From contig JAUYNO010000034.1 of the NCBI GenBank assembly GCA_030696045.1, forward strand, positions 1 through 64,000: a stretch of DNA of 64,000 nt, written 5' to 3'. A model generated the notes under the pieces. It did not search any database. It was not told the DNA's origin and saw nothing but the letters and a program-made list of their open reading frames with translations. The DNA comes from Stagnimonas sp. GTDB taxonomy: Bacteria; Pseudomonadota; Gammaproteobacteria; Nevskiales; Nevskiaceae. This document shows, one piece after another, positions 38,693 to 48,008 of the stretch (the first letter of the stretch is position 1; the number at the start of each line of letters is the position of its first letter). Made by a program: the position numbers and the translations under genes.

Positions 38693-40234
38693 TCAGCCCA
38701 GGGTCTTGAGCCAGGGCAGGGCGGTCCGCCGCAGCCAGATCCAGGCGCCCAGCGCCAGTCCGGCCGCCGGCATGGCGCCGCCGTAGCGACCGTCGTCGGT
38801 GCCGGGTGCGGTCGGCACCGGGTCTGGCACCGGCACTGGCGGCGGCGGCACGGCGGGCAGCCGGAACGCGGGCGGAATGCTCAGCTCGTAGGTGGCGCCG
38901 CTAGCTCCGGTGCCGGCGGCGCCACTCGGGCCGCGCTGGCTGCTGAAGTACAGCCGCGAGCCATCCGGCGTGAACGCCGGGCCGGTGATCTCCGAGCCGC
39001 CCTTGGTGATCTGCATCAGCAGCTTCGCGGGCTGGTTGGGCACGATCACGTAGAGCCGCATCAGCTCGCCGTCCTCGGCCACCAGCACGTCGCCAGCGGG
39101 GCTGACGGTGAGGTTGTCGACGTCGTTGAAGCCGGTGGTGAGCTGCATGTTGTCGTTGTCGAAGATCAGCTCCAGCAGCTGGTTCTCGATGTCCAGCGCG
39201 AACACCCGGTTGTCGCCCTTGGTGGTGAAGAAGATCACGCCCCGGGTCGGCACCGTGCCGAGCGCCGGCGTGGTCCGCAGCGCCTCCGGAATCTCGTAGT
39301 ACCAGACGCCTTCGCCGCCGTTGAACAGGCTGCCGCTCATCACCGTTGGCAAGGGCAGCGGCGGGAACTGCGGCACCGCCGTCTTGGCGACCCAGCTGAC
39401 GCGTACTGCCTCGCGCAGCTGCTCGTCGGTGGGCGAGACGTTGTCGCCATAGCCCTCGATCTTCAGCACTTCCAGCACGCCACTGGCCAGGCCCATGCGC
39501 ACCGTGCCGTCGGCGAGCGTCGTCAGGTCGTCCGGCTTGGAGGTGAAGCGGTAGAAGCGCTGGTCGCCGCCGTCTTCGGTGAGGTAGCAGACCTGATGGA
39601 CCGGGTCGATGGCCGCCGCCTCGTGCGGGAAGGCGCCGAGCATGGGCTTCTGCACCGCCGTCGCGGCGTTGCCGAAGGGATCGCACTCGTAGACATAACC
39701 GCCGGTGGTCTCCTCGCAGGACAGCCAGCTGCCCCAGGGCGTCGGCCCGCCGGCGCAGTTGTTGCGGGTGCCGTCGAGGATGCGATAGGCGTCGATGACA
39801 TTGCCGCTGGCATCGAAGCGCAGCGCGCCAACGCCGCCCGGCGTGGTCTCGCTGTTGCTGACATAGACCCAGCCGCCATCGCTGTTCGACGGGAACACCG
39901 CGCCGCCGTCCGGGTTGACGTGCCAGAGGAAGCCCTCGGCCAGGCCGGTCACCGGGTTCAGGCCGGCGCGGGCGACACAGCGCACCGCGAAGCCGGCCGG
40001 CGCGAACACCTGGTCGTCGAGGCCGGCGATGGCGCCGCTGCTGAGGGTCTTGGCTTCGACCGCGCCGATGTTGGCGAGCGGGCCACTGGGCAGGTCCAGC
40101 TCGGTTCCGCCGGCGGCGGCGCGCGCTTCGCGGACCCAGGCCGGCAGCGCGGCAGCGCCGAGACCGAGGAAGAGGCCGCGCAGCAGGCTGCGACGGTCGA
40201 GCCGTACAGGGATAGTGAGATGGGTGGGGATCAT
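38693..40234 (-). CDS. phoX: PhoX-family alkaline phosphatase (DUF839), copy 2
   Basis: A 513-residue paralogue of the PhoX at 29150. Tat signal DRRSLLRG with no lipobox cysteine, cleaved near EARAAAG. It has the same DUF839 pattern: GGWVYVSNSET, NNCAGGPTPWGSWLSCEE, PHEAAAIDPVHQVCYLTEDG, FNGGEGVWYYE and FNDVDNLTVSPAGDVLVAEDG. The C-terminal Pro-rich linker leads to DGRYGGAM, a hydrophobic helix and basic residues, the Tyr variant of the shared tag. It lies 97 bases downstream of phoD2 on the same strand. Confidence 0.89.
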   Translation of the reverse strand: MIPTHLTIPVRLDRRSLLRGLFLGLGAAALPAWVREARAAAGGTELDLPSGPLANIGAVEAKTLSSGAIAGLDDQVFAPAGFAVRCVARAGLNPVTGLAEGFLWHVNPDGGAVFPSNSDGGWVYVSNSETTPGGVGALRFDASGNVIDAYRILDGTRNNCAGGPTPWGSWLSCEETTGGYVYECDPFGNAATAVQKPMLGAFPHEAAAIDPVHQVCYLTEDGGDQRFYRFTSKPDDLTTLADGTVRMGLASGVLEVLKIEGYGDNVSPTDEQLREAVRVSWVAKTAVPQFPPLPLPTVMSGSLFNGGEGVWYYEIPEALRTTPALGTVPTRGVIFFTTKGDNRVFALDIENQLLELIFDNDNMQLTTGFNDVDNLTVSPAGDVLVAEDGELMRLYVIVPNQPAKLLMQITKGGSEITGPAFTPDGSRLYFSSQRGPSGAAGTGASGATYELSIPPAFRLPAVPPPPVPVPDPVPTAPGTDDGRYGGAMPAAGLALGAWIWLRRTALPWLKTLG

Positions 40235-40331
40235 GGCGGCGTTTGCTTCGGTGCTGGGGCTGGATCGCGGCGCGCAGGCTAACGGCGCGGCATGTCAGTC
40301 GGATTTCGTCGCGCGGAAGGCGCTGCGGACC

Positions 40332-41999
40332 TCACGGCGCCGGCGCCGGTGGATCGGCGGGCGGGCTGGTCGCGGCGGTCGCGAGCGTCAGCGACTGCGC
40401 GTCGTAGCCGCTGCGGTAGGCGCGACCGAAGGTTTCGGCGCTGCTGCGGGTGCTGATGTCGGGGTTGAGCCAGAACTCGCCGGTCACCGCCTCGCGGGTG
40501 ATGTCGAGCAGCAGGTAGCCGCGCTGCGCGGTCTGGATGTAGCGGATCGCCGGATTGCCGGCGAGGAAGGCCATGCCGCTGTCGCCGGGAATCGGGAAGC
40601 TCGAAGTCACCGAATTGCAGACGAACTCCACCGCCCGCGTGCCGCTGCCGGTGACCGGGTTGTAGCTGGCGGGATTGTTCGGATCCTCGTTGAGGTCCAG
40701 CGCCCAGGCGCTGTGGATGTCGCCGGCGAGGAAGACATTGTTGGTGACCGCCGGCAGACCCGCGCCGCCGGCGAGGACGGCGAAGATGCGGTCGCGCGCG
40801 ACCTGGTAGCCGTCCCACTGGTCGGCATTGAGGTACTGCCCGCCGCAAGTCGCGCCATTGGGTGCACCCACGACCTTCCACTGGCCGAACATCACGCTGG
40901 AACCCACCACGCGCCAGCGCGCGGTGGAGGCGCGCAATTGCGCGCTGAACCAGTCTTCCTGCACCGGCCCGAGCATCTGCCGGTCCGGGTCGGTCAGCGT
41001 CGCGTCGCAGGCGGGTGGGTAGTCGGCGGGCGCGGCGTCGCGCTGCAAGCGGGTGTCGAGCATCAGCAGGTCGACCAGATCACCGAAGGCGAAGCGGCGG
41101 TAGATCAGATCGAAGTTGCCGGGCTGCTGCTCGCGGATTGGCAGCCACTCGAAATAGGCGCGCTGCGCGGCGGCCTTGCGCTCGGACCAGACACCCTCTC
41201 CGGCCGGCGGCGCGCCTTCGGTGTGGTTTCGGGCGGAGTCGCGATAGCTGTTGTCGGTGCTCTCGTGGTCGTCCCAGATGGTGATGAAGGGCGTCTGCCG
41301 GTGCAGCTCGACCAGGTCGGGATCGGTCTTGTACTGGGCGTGGCGCTCGCGGTAGTCGGCGAGCGAAATAATCTCGCGCGCCGGTAGGTGCTCGCGCCCG
41401 GCGAGGGCGGTATCGCCGTAGTCGCCTTCGTAGATGTAGTCGCCCAGGTGCAGGATGGCGTCGAGGTCGCTGCGCTTGGCGAGCGCGCCGTAGGCGTTGA
41501 AAAAGCCGTTGGTGTACTGCGAGCAGGAGCAGACGCCGAAACGCAGATGCTCGACGCCGGCCGCTGGCAGGGTGCGGGTACGGCCGATGGCCGAGCGCGC
41601 CGCGCCGGACTCGAACTGGTAGTAGTAGCTGCTGCCGGGGGCGAGGCCGTCGAAGTCGATCTTCACGGTGTAGTCGCGGCTGGCATCGGTGAGCTGGCTC
41701 CGCGTCCCGACCAGGTTCAGCAAGGCCGGGTCCCGGTAGACGCTGAGGCTGACCGACACCCGCTCGGTGCCCGCCGGCGGCGTCAGCCGGGTCCACAGGA
41801 TCACCCGGTCGGCGAGCGGATCGCCGGAGGCGATGCCGTGGCGGAACTCCGGCGCGGCGCCGGGCAGCGGCGCGTCCGGCCCGGTCCCCGCCGGCAGCGG
41901 GCTGCTGCCGCAGGACTCCAGGAAGGGCAGGGCGCCCAGCGCCGCGCCGGCCTGCAGGAAGCGGCGGCGCGACAGCCCACGGGGACGTTTGATACGCAT
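40332..41999 (-). CDS. phoD: PhoD-family alkaline phosphatase, paralogue 2
   Basis: A 555-residue PhoD with Tat signal SRRRFLQ (10-16) and lipobox LESC (Cys30), hence a Tat-exported lipoprotein. Core motifs: RHGIASGDPLADRVILWTRLTP, HLGDYIYEGDYG, FITIWDDHESTDNSY, MLDTRLQRD, VMFGQWKV and VFLAGDIHSAWALDL. The gene sits between phoD3 (82 bases upstream) and phoX2 on the minus strand. Clear paralogy with the other two PhoDs indicates expansion by duplication followed by divergence. Confidence 0.9.
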   Translation of the reverse strand: MRIKRPRGLSRRRFLQAGAALGALPFLESCGSSPLPAGTGPDAPLPGAAPEFRHGIASGDPLADRVILWTRLTPPAGTERVSVSLSVYRDPALLNLVGTRSQLTDASRDYTVKIDFDGLAPGSSYYYQFESGAARSAIGRTRTLPAAGVEHLRFGVCSCSQYTNGFFNAYGALAKRSDLDAILHLGDYIYEGDYGDTALAGREHLPAREIISLADYRERHAQYKTDPDLVELHRQTPFITIWDDHESTDNSYRDSARNHTEGAPPAGEGVWSERKAAAQRAYFEWLPIREQQPGNFDLIYRRFAFGDLVDLLMLDTRLQRDAAPADYPPACDATLTDPDRQMLGPVQEDWFSAQLRASTARWRVVGSSVMFGQWKVVGAPNGATCGGQYLNADQWDGYQVARDRIFAVLAGGAGLPAVTNNVFLAGDIHSAWALDLNEDPNNPASYNPVTGSGTRAVEFVCNSVTSSFPIPGDSGMAFLAGNPAIRYIQTAQRGYLLLDITREAVTGEFWLNPDISTRSSAETFGRAYRSGYDAQSLTLATAATSPPADPPAPAP

Positions 42000-42081
42000 G
42001 ACAGCAAGGCCGAGGTAGCGGGCCGAACAGACTGTCAGATCGACGTGAAGCGCTGATGTCGGCCGAGGCTCAGGCCGCAGT

Positions 42082-43668
42082 TCAGGAGCCGTGCCGGGTC
42101 GGCCCCGCCGTGTAGGGCCGCAGCCGGTTTTCGCCGGCGCGGGTCTCGAAGGCGACGAACAGGCTCTCGGCGGCGCTGACCGCGCTCACGGTATCCACCA
42201 CCCACATCTCGCCGACCACGCGTTCCGGCCGCAGGTCGAGCAGCACGTAGCCGTGCAGGCTGTCGTCGTGGTGCTTGATGTGCGGTGAGTAGGTCGCCAG
42301 TTCGCTGACGCCGAAGAAGCCGCTGGTGACGCTGGGGGTGACGTACTCCACCGCCAGACTGCCGGCGCCGCTGGCGCCGTCGTAGCCGGCCAGCGGGTCT
42401 TCGGGCAGGTCCATGATGAAGCTGTTGTGCCAGTCGCCGGTGCAGACGATGGCGTTGTCGACCTTGGCCTGGGTGGCATCGCCCTTGAGCACGTTGTAGA
42501 GCCGCTGCCGCGCGGGTGGATAGCCGTCCCACTGGTCCATCCAGTTGTTGGTCTTGGCGCCGGTGGTTGTGATCTCGTTGAGATGGCCGAGCATGGTCTG
42601 GTTGCCGATCAGCTTCCAGCGCGCGGTGGAACCGCGCAGCCGCCCGGCCAGCCACTGTTCCTGTTCCGGGCCCAGCATCGAGCGGCTGGCGTCGTCGCGG
42701 GCCGGGTCGGACTCGCCGCTGACCTGCTTGCTGCGGCCCTCGAAGCGACCGTCCAGCATGAACAGGTCGGCCAGGCCGCCGAACTGGAATTCGCGGTAGA
42801 TGCGGCGCGAGCCGTCGGCGTGGTCGCGGATCGGCAGGTACTCGAAATAGGCCTGGGTGGCGGCGTCCCGGCGCAGCGGCCAGAGCGGGCCGAGGTAGGG
42901 ATTGGGCGGCGGCGCACCCTCGGTGTAGGCGTCGTTGCAGGTCTCGTGATCGTCCCAGATGGCGATCATCGGGTGCTGGCGGTGCAGCTCGCGCAGCTCG
43001 GGGTTGTCGGCCTTGTAGGCCAGATGGCGACTGCGGTACTGCGCCAGGGTGAAGTCGCTGTCGGCGTAGATGTAGTCGCCCAGGTGCAGCACCAGGTCGA
43101 GGTCGGCGCGCTCGGCGACCCGGGCATAGGCGTTGAACACGCTGCCGCTGTTCGAGCAGGTGACCAGGGCGATGCGCAGCTGCTCGACCGCGCCCTCCGG
43201 CAGGGTGCGGGTGCGGCCGATGGCCGAGCCGCCGTCGGGCAAGAAGAAGCGGTAGTAGTAGCTGTTGCCGGGGCTCAGGCCTTCGACCTCGACCTTGACG
43301 ATGTAGTCGCGTGCCGCCTCGGCGCTGACGCTGCCCTGGGCGACGATGTCGCTGAGCAGGGGATCGCGGGCGATCAGCCAGGCTACGCTGACCGTCGCGG
43401 CCGGTGACTGCGTCACGCGGGTCCAGAGGATCACGCGGTCCGACAGCGGATCGCCACTCGCCACGCCGTGCTGGAAGGCGGCGCTGAGCGGGCCGGGTGA
43501 GGTCTCCGGCGCCGGCGCCGGAACTACCCGGGCCAGCGGAGCGCCGGCTGGCGGCAGTGCCAGCTCGGCGGTTTCGGAGCGGGTACAGCCGGGCAGCAGC
43601 GGCGCGGCGAGGCCGGCGCCCAGGACTTGCAGCAGGCGGCGTCGGGTGAAATCGAGACTCGGCGGCAT
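42082..43668 (-). CDS. phoD: PhoD-family alkaline phosphatase, paralogue 3
   Basis: A 528-residue PhoD with Tat signal TRRRLLQ (8-14) and lipobox LPGC (Cys28). Core motifs: QHGVASGDPLSDRVILWTRVTQ, HLGDYIYADSDF, MIAIWDDHETCNDAY, MLDGRFEGRS and IVCTGDWHNSFIMDL (Trp where the other two have Ile). It begins 12 bases after the end of the propeller-phosphoesterase gene, so both are in one transcript that may extend on to phoD2 and phoX2. Confidence 0.9.
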   Translation of the reverse strand: MPPSLDFTRRRLLQVLGAGLAAPLLPGCTRSETAELALPPAGAPLARVVPAPAPETSPGPLSAAFQHGVASGDPLSDRVILWTRVTQSPAATVSVAWLIARDPLLSDIVAQGSVSAEAARDYIVKVEVEGLSPGNSYYYRFFLPDGGSAIGRTRTLPEGAVEQLRIALVTCSNSGSVFNAYARVAERADLDLVLHLGDYIYADSDFTLAQYRSRHLAYKADNPELRELHRQHPMIAIWDDHETCNDAYTEGAPPPNPYLGPLWPLRRDAATQAYFEYLPIRDHADGSRRIYREFQFGGLADLFMLDGRFEGRSKQVSGESDPARDDASRSMLGPEQEQWLAGRLRGSTARWKLIGNQTMLGHLNEITTTGAKTNNWMDQWDGYPPARQRLYNVLKGDATQAKVDNAIVCTGDWHNSFIMDLPEDPLAGYDGASGAGSLAVEYVTPSVTSGFFGVSELATYSPHIKHHDDSLHGYVLLDLRPERVVGEMWVVDTVSAVSAAESLFVAFETRAGENRLRPYTAGPTRHGS

Positions 43669-43680
43669 GCCCTAGTTGTC

Positions 43681-46600
43681 CTAGTCGTCCTGGTCCGCAT
43701 CGGCCGGCTTGCTGATGCGGCCTTTCTTGCGGAACTCGGCCCACAACTGCTCGGCGCGTCGCTGCTCCAGCGGCGAGGCATTGGGGCCGGCGCCGGGGTA
43801 GTGGCGGTCGTCGCCCCAGAGGCTGGCGTAGTGGATGCGGTCGGCGATGGACTGCGGTACCCAGTCGGTCATCGCCTTCGGCAGGGTCTGGCCCAGCGCC
43901 CAGAGTTCCGGCGCGTTCTTGCGGAAGGCGATGCTGGCGGCGGTCTTGCCGTTCTGCTCGACCAGCGAGCGCTCGGGCAGGATCGCGGTGTAGGGCGCGA
44001 GGTTGGGGGCCTCGGTCGGCGCGATGAAGGCGTCGTACATCGGCACCGCCAGTGCATGCGGCAGCGAGGGCGGCGGCAGGCCGAGGATCATCTGGATCGT
44101 CCGCAACATCGACAACTGGTCGTAGCGGCGGCTGATGACGCGGCCGTCCTGGTGCGCCCAGGGCGAGATCACGAAGGCTGGCATGCGGTGGCTGTCGAGG
44201 TGGTCGGCGCCGTCCTGGCTGTCGTCCTCCATCACGAAGATCGCAGTCTTGGGCCAGATGCTGGAGTGGCTGAGGATGTCGACCAGCTGCCCCAGGCCCA
44301 GATCGTTGTCGGCGGCTTCGGCGGCCTCGGTGAGATTGTTGGGGGTGTTGCCGCTGCCGTGGTCGTTGAACAGCAGCACGTAGGCGAACTTCGGCCATTG
44401 GTTGAGCGCGACCAGGGGCGTGAAGTCCAGCTCGAAGAAGCGCATGCGCGACAGCACCGCTTCCGGCGGCACGTTGGCGCCGGTGAGGCGCGACTGCGTG
44501 CGCGGGCTGGAGTCGTAGATGCAGCCGGTGAAGTCGAGCAGGGCGGGGTCGAGCTGCTCGTTGGCGTAGAGGCAGGCGGCGAGGCCGTTGAAGGGGTACT
44601 GCTGGTTGACGTAGCCCTGCAATTCCAGCTGCTGCGCGGCGGTGCGGTAGCTGCCCTGGCTCGCCGGTTCGGGGTTGAGGCCGCCGCTCTTCTCGCCGTA
44701 GATGCGCTGGCTGATGCCGGCGCGCTGCAGCTGGTCGAACAGGAAATACTTGGGCGGGTAGGTGACCGGATACAGGCCGATGTCGTAGGGGCGACCGCGG
44801 TTGGAGGGATTCCAGTGCGAGCTGCGCTGGGTGTAGTCGGTGAGCCAGCCGCCGGTCGAGTAGATGTGGCCTTCCTGGCTCTGCTCGGAGTTGGCCATGA
44901 ACTGGTCCAGCAGCGGCCAGCGCCGCACCAGGGCATGGGCATTGGGCGTGGTGCCGCAGCCGGGATGGGCGCGGTCCGCCGACTCGAATTCGGTGTTGGC
45001 CTCGCCGCAATTGTCCTCGTAGAGCTGGTACGAGGGCTGGCCCCTGCCGCGTTTCAGACTGCCGAAGATGTTGTCGTAGGTGCGGTTCTCCTTCACCACG
45101 ATGAACACGTACTCGATCTGCGCGCTCTTGGCGTAGCTGAAGGGGCCGGTGGCGGCGCCGTGCAGCACGGTGGCGGCGGGCGTCGGCTGGGCATCGGCGA
45201 GCAGGTTGTCGGCGACCACGCTGGCCATTTCGGCGAAGTAGCGGTCGTCGGGCCGGTCGAGCACGCCGACCAGGCCGTTCTGCCAGAACTGCTTGTTGCG
45301 GGCCGGTGCGACACCGGCAGCGCCGCTGCCCGTGCCCTTGTTGGCGCCCATGCCCTTGCCGGCCAGCCAGATCAGCCGGCGGCCGTCCGGCGTGCTGGCG
45401 ACATCGACCGGATAGTCGCCGGTTGGGATCGCGCCGATAACCTCGAAGGCCTTGGTGGCGCTGTCGGGCCGGTCCTTCAGCGCCACCGCGAACACGGCGT
45501 TGTCGTAGGCGTTGGCGACGTAGAGCGTGCAGCCGTCGGCGCTGACATCGAGCCCGATGGGTGAGCTGCCGATGCCGGCCTGGCCGCCGTGGCGGCGCAG
45601 GTCGATGCGCCGGCTGAACTGGTCGGTCGTGGTGTCGAGCACCATCACCAGGTCGCGGTTGGCGACGCTGGCATAGAGGCGGTCGGCGCTCGGGTCGGCG
45701 GCCAGGGCCAGCACGGCGGACTCGGCGTCGCCCTGGTCTTCGCCGCTCAGGCCCAGCGCCAGCGTCGCGCTGACGGTGCCGCTGGCGAGGTCGATCTTCG
45801 ACAGCGTGCCGTCGTTGCTGTTGGCGATGTAGCCGAACTCGCCCTTGCGCTCGATGGCCGCGCCGCGCGGGTAGGCACCGACCGTGAGCACGGTGACCGC
45901 CCGGCTGCCGGTGTCGATCAGGGCGGCGCGGTCGGAATTGAGCAGGGCCACCAGCAGGGTCTTGCCGTCGGGCGAGATGGCGAGGTCGTCCGGCCACTCG
46001 CTGATGCTGTTGGCGCTGCCGCCGCCGGCCACCAGGGAGTTGTTGCTGCGCGAGCTGCCCACCGCCAGCGCCGGGTTGGCGCTGGAAGGAATGCTGATTG
46101 GCTCGCCCTCGGTGGCCAGGCCGCTGGCGGTATCCACCGCATAGACATGGATGGCGTCGCCGGCCTCGGCCTTGCGCTCCGGCGTGCCCTCGGGGAAGGC
46201 GCGGCCCCCGTCCGGCTCGCCGGGCACATAGGCGGTCTTGCCGTCGGGCGCGAACACCACGTGGCCGCCGCCGCCGGGTAGCGGCAGCTTCTGCTTCACC
46301 GTGCTGCTGGCCAGCTCGACGATCCAGACGTAGTTGACCTCGCGGCCGCTATCGACCGCCCAGTAGTGGCGGCCGTCCGGCGTCAGGTTGCCGCCGGTGG
46401 GGAAGTTGCCGGTTTCGGCCAGCTTGCCGAGCGGGGTGACGCGGCGGCCGAAGTGGGTCACTGCCTCGCGTTCGATGGCGGGCGCGGCGAACGCGCGGTG
46501 GGCAGCGCAGGCGACACCGGGCCCGCCGGAGCTGGAGCCCCCGGAGCTGCTCGAACTGCTCGATCCGCCCGAACTACCGGAGCTGCCGCCCGGGGTCGTG

Positions 46601-46683
46601 GCCAGCGGTTCCGAGTCGCCGCAGGCGCCCAGACCCAGGGCGGCGAACAGGAGCGTGGCGGTCAGGGCGTGGGTTCTGGTCAT
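43681..46683 (-). CDS. YncE-like beta-propeller fused to a phosphoesterase domain (lipoprotein)
   Basis: A 1000-residue exported fusion. The lipobox LGAC (Cys21) is followed by a Ser/Gly linker. Residues about 70-480 form a YVTN/YncE-like seven-bladed propeller (GGNLTPDGRHYWAV, VGAYPRGAAIERKGEFGYIANS, LDVSADGCTLYVANAYDNAVFAV). From about 530 comes a phospholipase C-type phosphoesterase domain (VIVVKENRTYDNIFG-like segment, EGHIYSTGG, VMEDDSQDGADHLDSHR, FVISPW). Such fusions are known as bifunctional YncE/alkaline phosphatase family proteins. The ATG at 46683 is preferred over a TTG three codons upstream. Candidate PHO box 125 bases upstream. Confidence 0.85.
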   Translation of the reverse strand: MTRTHALTATLLFAALGLGACGDSEPLATTPGGSSGSSGGSSSSSSSGGSSSGGPGVACAAHRAFAAPAIEREAVTHFGRRVTPLGKLAETGNFPTGGNLTPDGRHYWAVDSGREVNYVWIVELASSTVKQKLPLPGGGGHVVFAPDGKTAYVPGEPDGGRAFPEGTPERKAEAGDAIHVYAVDTASGLATEGEPISIPSSANPALAVGSSRSNNSLVAGGGSANSISEWPDDLAISPDGKTLLVALLNSDRAALIDTGSRAVTVLTVGAYPRGAAIERKGEFGYIANSNDGTLSKIDLASGTVSATLALGLSGEDQGDAESAVLALAADPSADRLYASVANRDLVMVLDTTTDQFSRRIDLRRHGGQAGIGSSPIGLDVSADGCTLYVANAYDNAVFAVALKDRPDSATKAFEVIGAIPTGDYPVDVASTPDGRRLIWLAGKGMGANKGTGSGAAGVAPARNKQFWQNGLVGVLDRPDDRYFAEMASVVADNLLADAQPTPAATVLHGAATGPFSYAKSAQIEYVFIVVKENRTYDNIFGSLKRGRGQPSYQLYEDNCGEANTEFESADRAHPGCGTTPNAHALVRRWPLLDQFMANSEQSQEGHIYSTGGWLTDYTQRSSHWNPSNRGRPYDIGLYPVTYPPKYFLFDQLQRAGISQRIYGEKSGGLNPEPASQGSYRTAAQQLELQGYVNQQYPFNGLAACLYANEQLDPALLDFTGCIYDSSPRTQSRLTGANVPPEAVLSRMRFFELDFTPLVALNQWPKFAYVLLFNDHGSGNTPNNLTEAAEAADNDLGLGQLVDILSHSSIWPKTAIFVMEDDSQDGADHLDSHRMPAFVISPWAHQDGRVISRRYDQLSMLRTIQMILGLPPPSLPHALAVPMYDAFIAPTEAPNLAPYTAILPERSLVEQNGKTAASIAFRKNAPELWALGQTLPKAMTDWVPQSIADRIHYASLWGDDRHYPGAGPNASPLEQRRAEQLWAEFRKKGRISKPADADQDD

Positions 46684-46807
46684 GGCGGGCAATCCGGTGC
46701 GGGGCCCAGGGGCCGGCCTGCGCGCCCCCAGGCCGCCGTGGCGGCGCGGGGCGAATCGAGCGTCCGGCCCGGGGGCGGTTGTTAATCGCTAATTGTCGGC
46801 GGCGCTT

Positions 46808-46825
46808 GTGAAAGGCTGATGTCGC
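46808..46825 (-). promoter_or_regulatory. Candidate PHO box before the phosphoesterase-phoD3 operon
   Basis: On the minus strand GCGACAT-CAGC-CTTTCAC: 10 of 14 matches, the second half being strong. GACAAT (46792-46797), a four-of-six -10, begins exactly ten bases after it. The spacer CAGC is close to the CAGG of the two other boxes. Confidence 0.45.
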
Positions 46826-46898
46826 CTGCGCTGACCGGCCGGCCGCGAGCGGCGAGTTTTAGTACCCTGCGGCAACCCCACCCCTCCCCGGAGCCCGC

Positions 46899-48008
46899 AT
46901 GGATGTCCGCGCCGCCGTTGCCTTCGAGGCCGGCCAGCCGTTGTCGATAGAAACCGTCCAGTTGTCCGGCCCGCGCGAGGGCGAGGTGCTGGTGGAGATC
47001 AAGGCCACCGGGCTCTGCCACACCGACAAGTTCACCCTCAGCGGCGCCGATCCCGAGGGCCTGTTCCCGGCCATCCTCGGCCACGAGGGGGCGGGTGTGG
47101 TGGTCGAGGTCGGGCCGGGCGTGAAGTCGCTCAGGAAGGGCGACCACGTCATTCCGCTCTACACCCCGGAATGCCGCGAGTGCGACTACTGCACCTCGCA
47201 GAAGACCAATCTCTGCCAGAAGATTCGCGCCACCCAGGGCCGGGGCCTGATGCCGGACGGCAGCTCGCGCTTCAGCTTCCAGGGCCGGCCGGTGCTGCAC
47301 TACATGGGTTGCTCGACCTTCGCCAACTACACGGTGCTGCCGGAGATCGCGCTGGCGAAAATCCGCGAGGACGCGCCCTTCGACAAGGTCTGCTACATCG
47401 GCTGCGGCGTCACCACCGGCATTGGTGCGGTGATCTTCACTGCCAAGGTCGAGGCCGGCGCGAACTGCGTGGTGTTTGGTCTCGGCGGTATCGGCCTCAA
47501 CGTCATCCAGGGCTTGAAGCTGGTGGGCGCCAACATGATCGTCGGCGTCGATACCAACCCGGCGCGCGAGGCCATGGCGCGCAAGTTCGGGATGACGCAT
47601 TTCGTCAATCCCAAGGACCTGCAAGGCGATCTGGTCGGGCACCTGGTCGAGCTGACCCAGGGCGGCGCCGACTACAGCTTCGAGTGCGTCGGCAATGTGC
47701 AGCTGATGCGCCAGGCGCTGGAGTGCTGCCACAAGGGCTGGGGTGTGAGCACGATCATCGGGGTGGCTCCGGCGGGTGCCGAGATCGCGACCAGACCCTT
47801 TCAGCTGGTCACCGGCCGGCGCTGGATCGGCTCGGCCTTCGGCGGCGCCCGTGGCCGCACCGACGTGCCGAAGATCGTCGACTGGTACATGGACCGCAAG
47901 ATCAATATCGACGATCTGATAACCCACAAATTGAAGCTCGAAGAGATCAATGAGGGCTTCGAGCTGATGGCGCGCGGCGAGTCGATCCGCAGCGTGGTGG
48001 TGTACTGA
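46899..48008 (+). CDS. frmA: S-(hydroxymethyl)glutathione dehydrogenase / class III alcohol dehydrogenase
   Basis: Oxidises the formaldehyde-glutathione adduct to S-formylglutathione with NAD. The 369-residue enzyme has the catalytic zinc ligands in GLCHTDKFTLSG and GHEGAG, and the structural zinc cluster CRECDYCTSQKTNLCQ. IRATQGRGLMPDGSSRF is typical of class III enzymes, and the nucleotide fold is VFGLGGIGLNVIQG. It overlaps the S-formylglutathione hydrolase gene by one base (TGATG). The operon is divergent from the phosphoesterase cluster and sits inside the phosphatase island. Confidence 0.95.
   Translation: MDVRAAVAFEAGQPLSIETVQLSGPREGEVLVEIKATGLCHTDKFTLSGADPEGLFPAILGHEGAGVVVEVGPGVKSLRKGDHVIPLYTPECRECDYCTSQKTNLCQKIRATQGRGLMPDGSSRFSFQGRPVLHYMGCSTFANYTVLPEIALAKIREDAPFDKVCYIGCGVTTGIGAVIFTAKVEAGANCVVFGLGGIGLNVIQGLKLVGANMIVGVDTNPAREAMARKFGMTHFVNPKDLQGDLVGHLVELTQGGADYSFECVGNVQLMRQALECCHKGWGVSTIIGVAPAGAEIATRPFQLVTGRRWIGSAFGGARGRTDVPKIVDWYMDRKINIDDLITHKLKLEEINEGFELMARGESIRSVVVY

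Noticed and set aside
42010-42065. PHO-box-like CTGTCAG before phoD2
   Set aside because: The second heptamer at the 11-base period (ACGTGAA) does not fit, and the orientation points away from phoD2.
42035-45997. A 1320-codon reverse frame across phoD3 and the phosphoesterase gene
   Set aside because: It is a shadow frame of two genes with clear domains; its translation is low-complexity Arg/Pro/Gln-rich with no motif.
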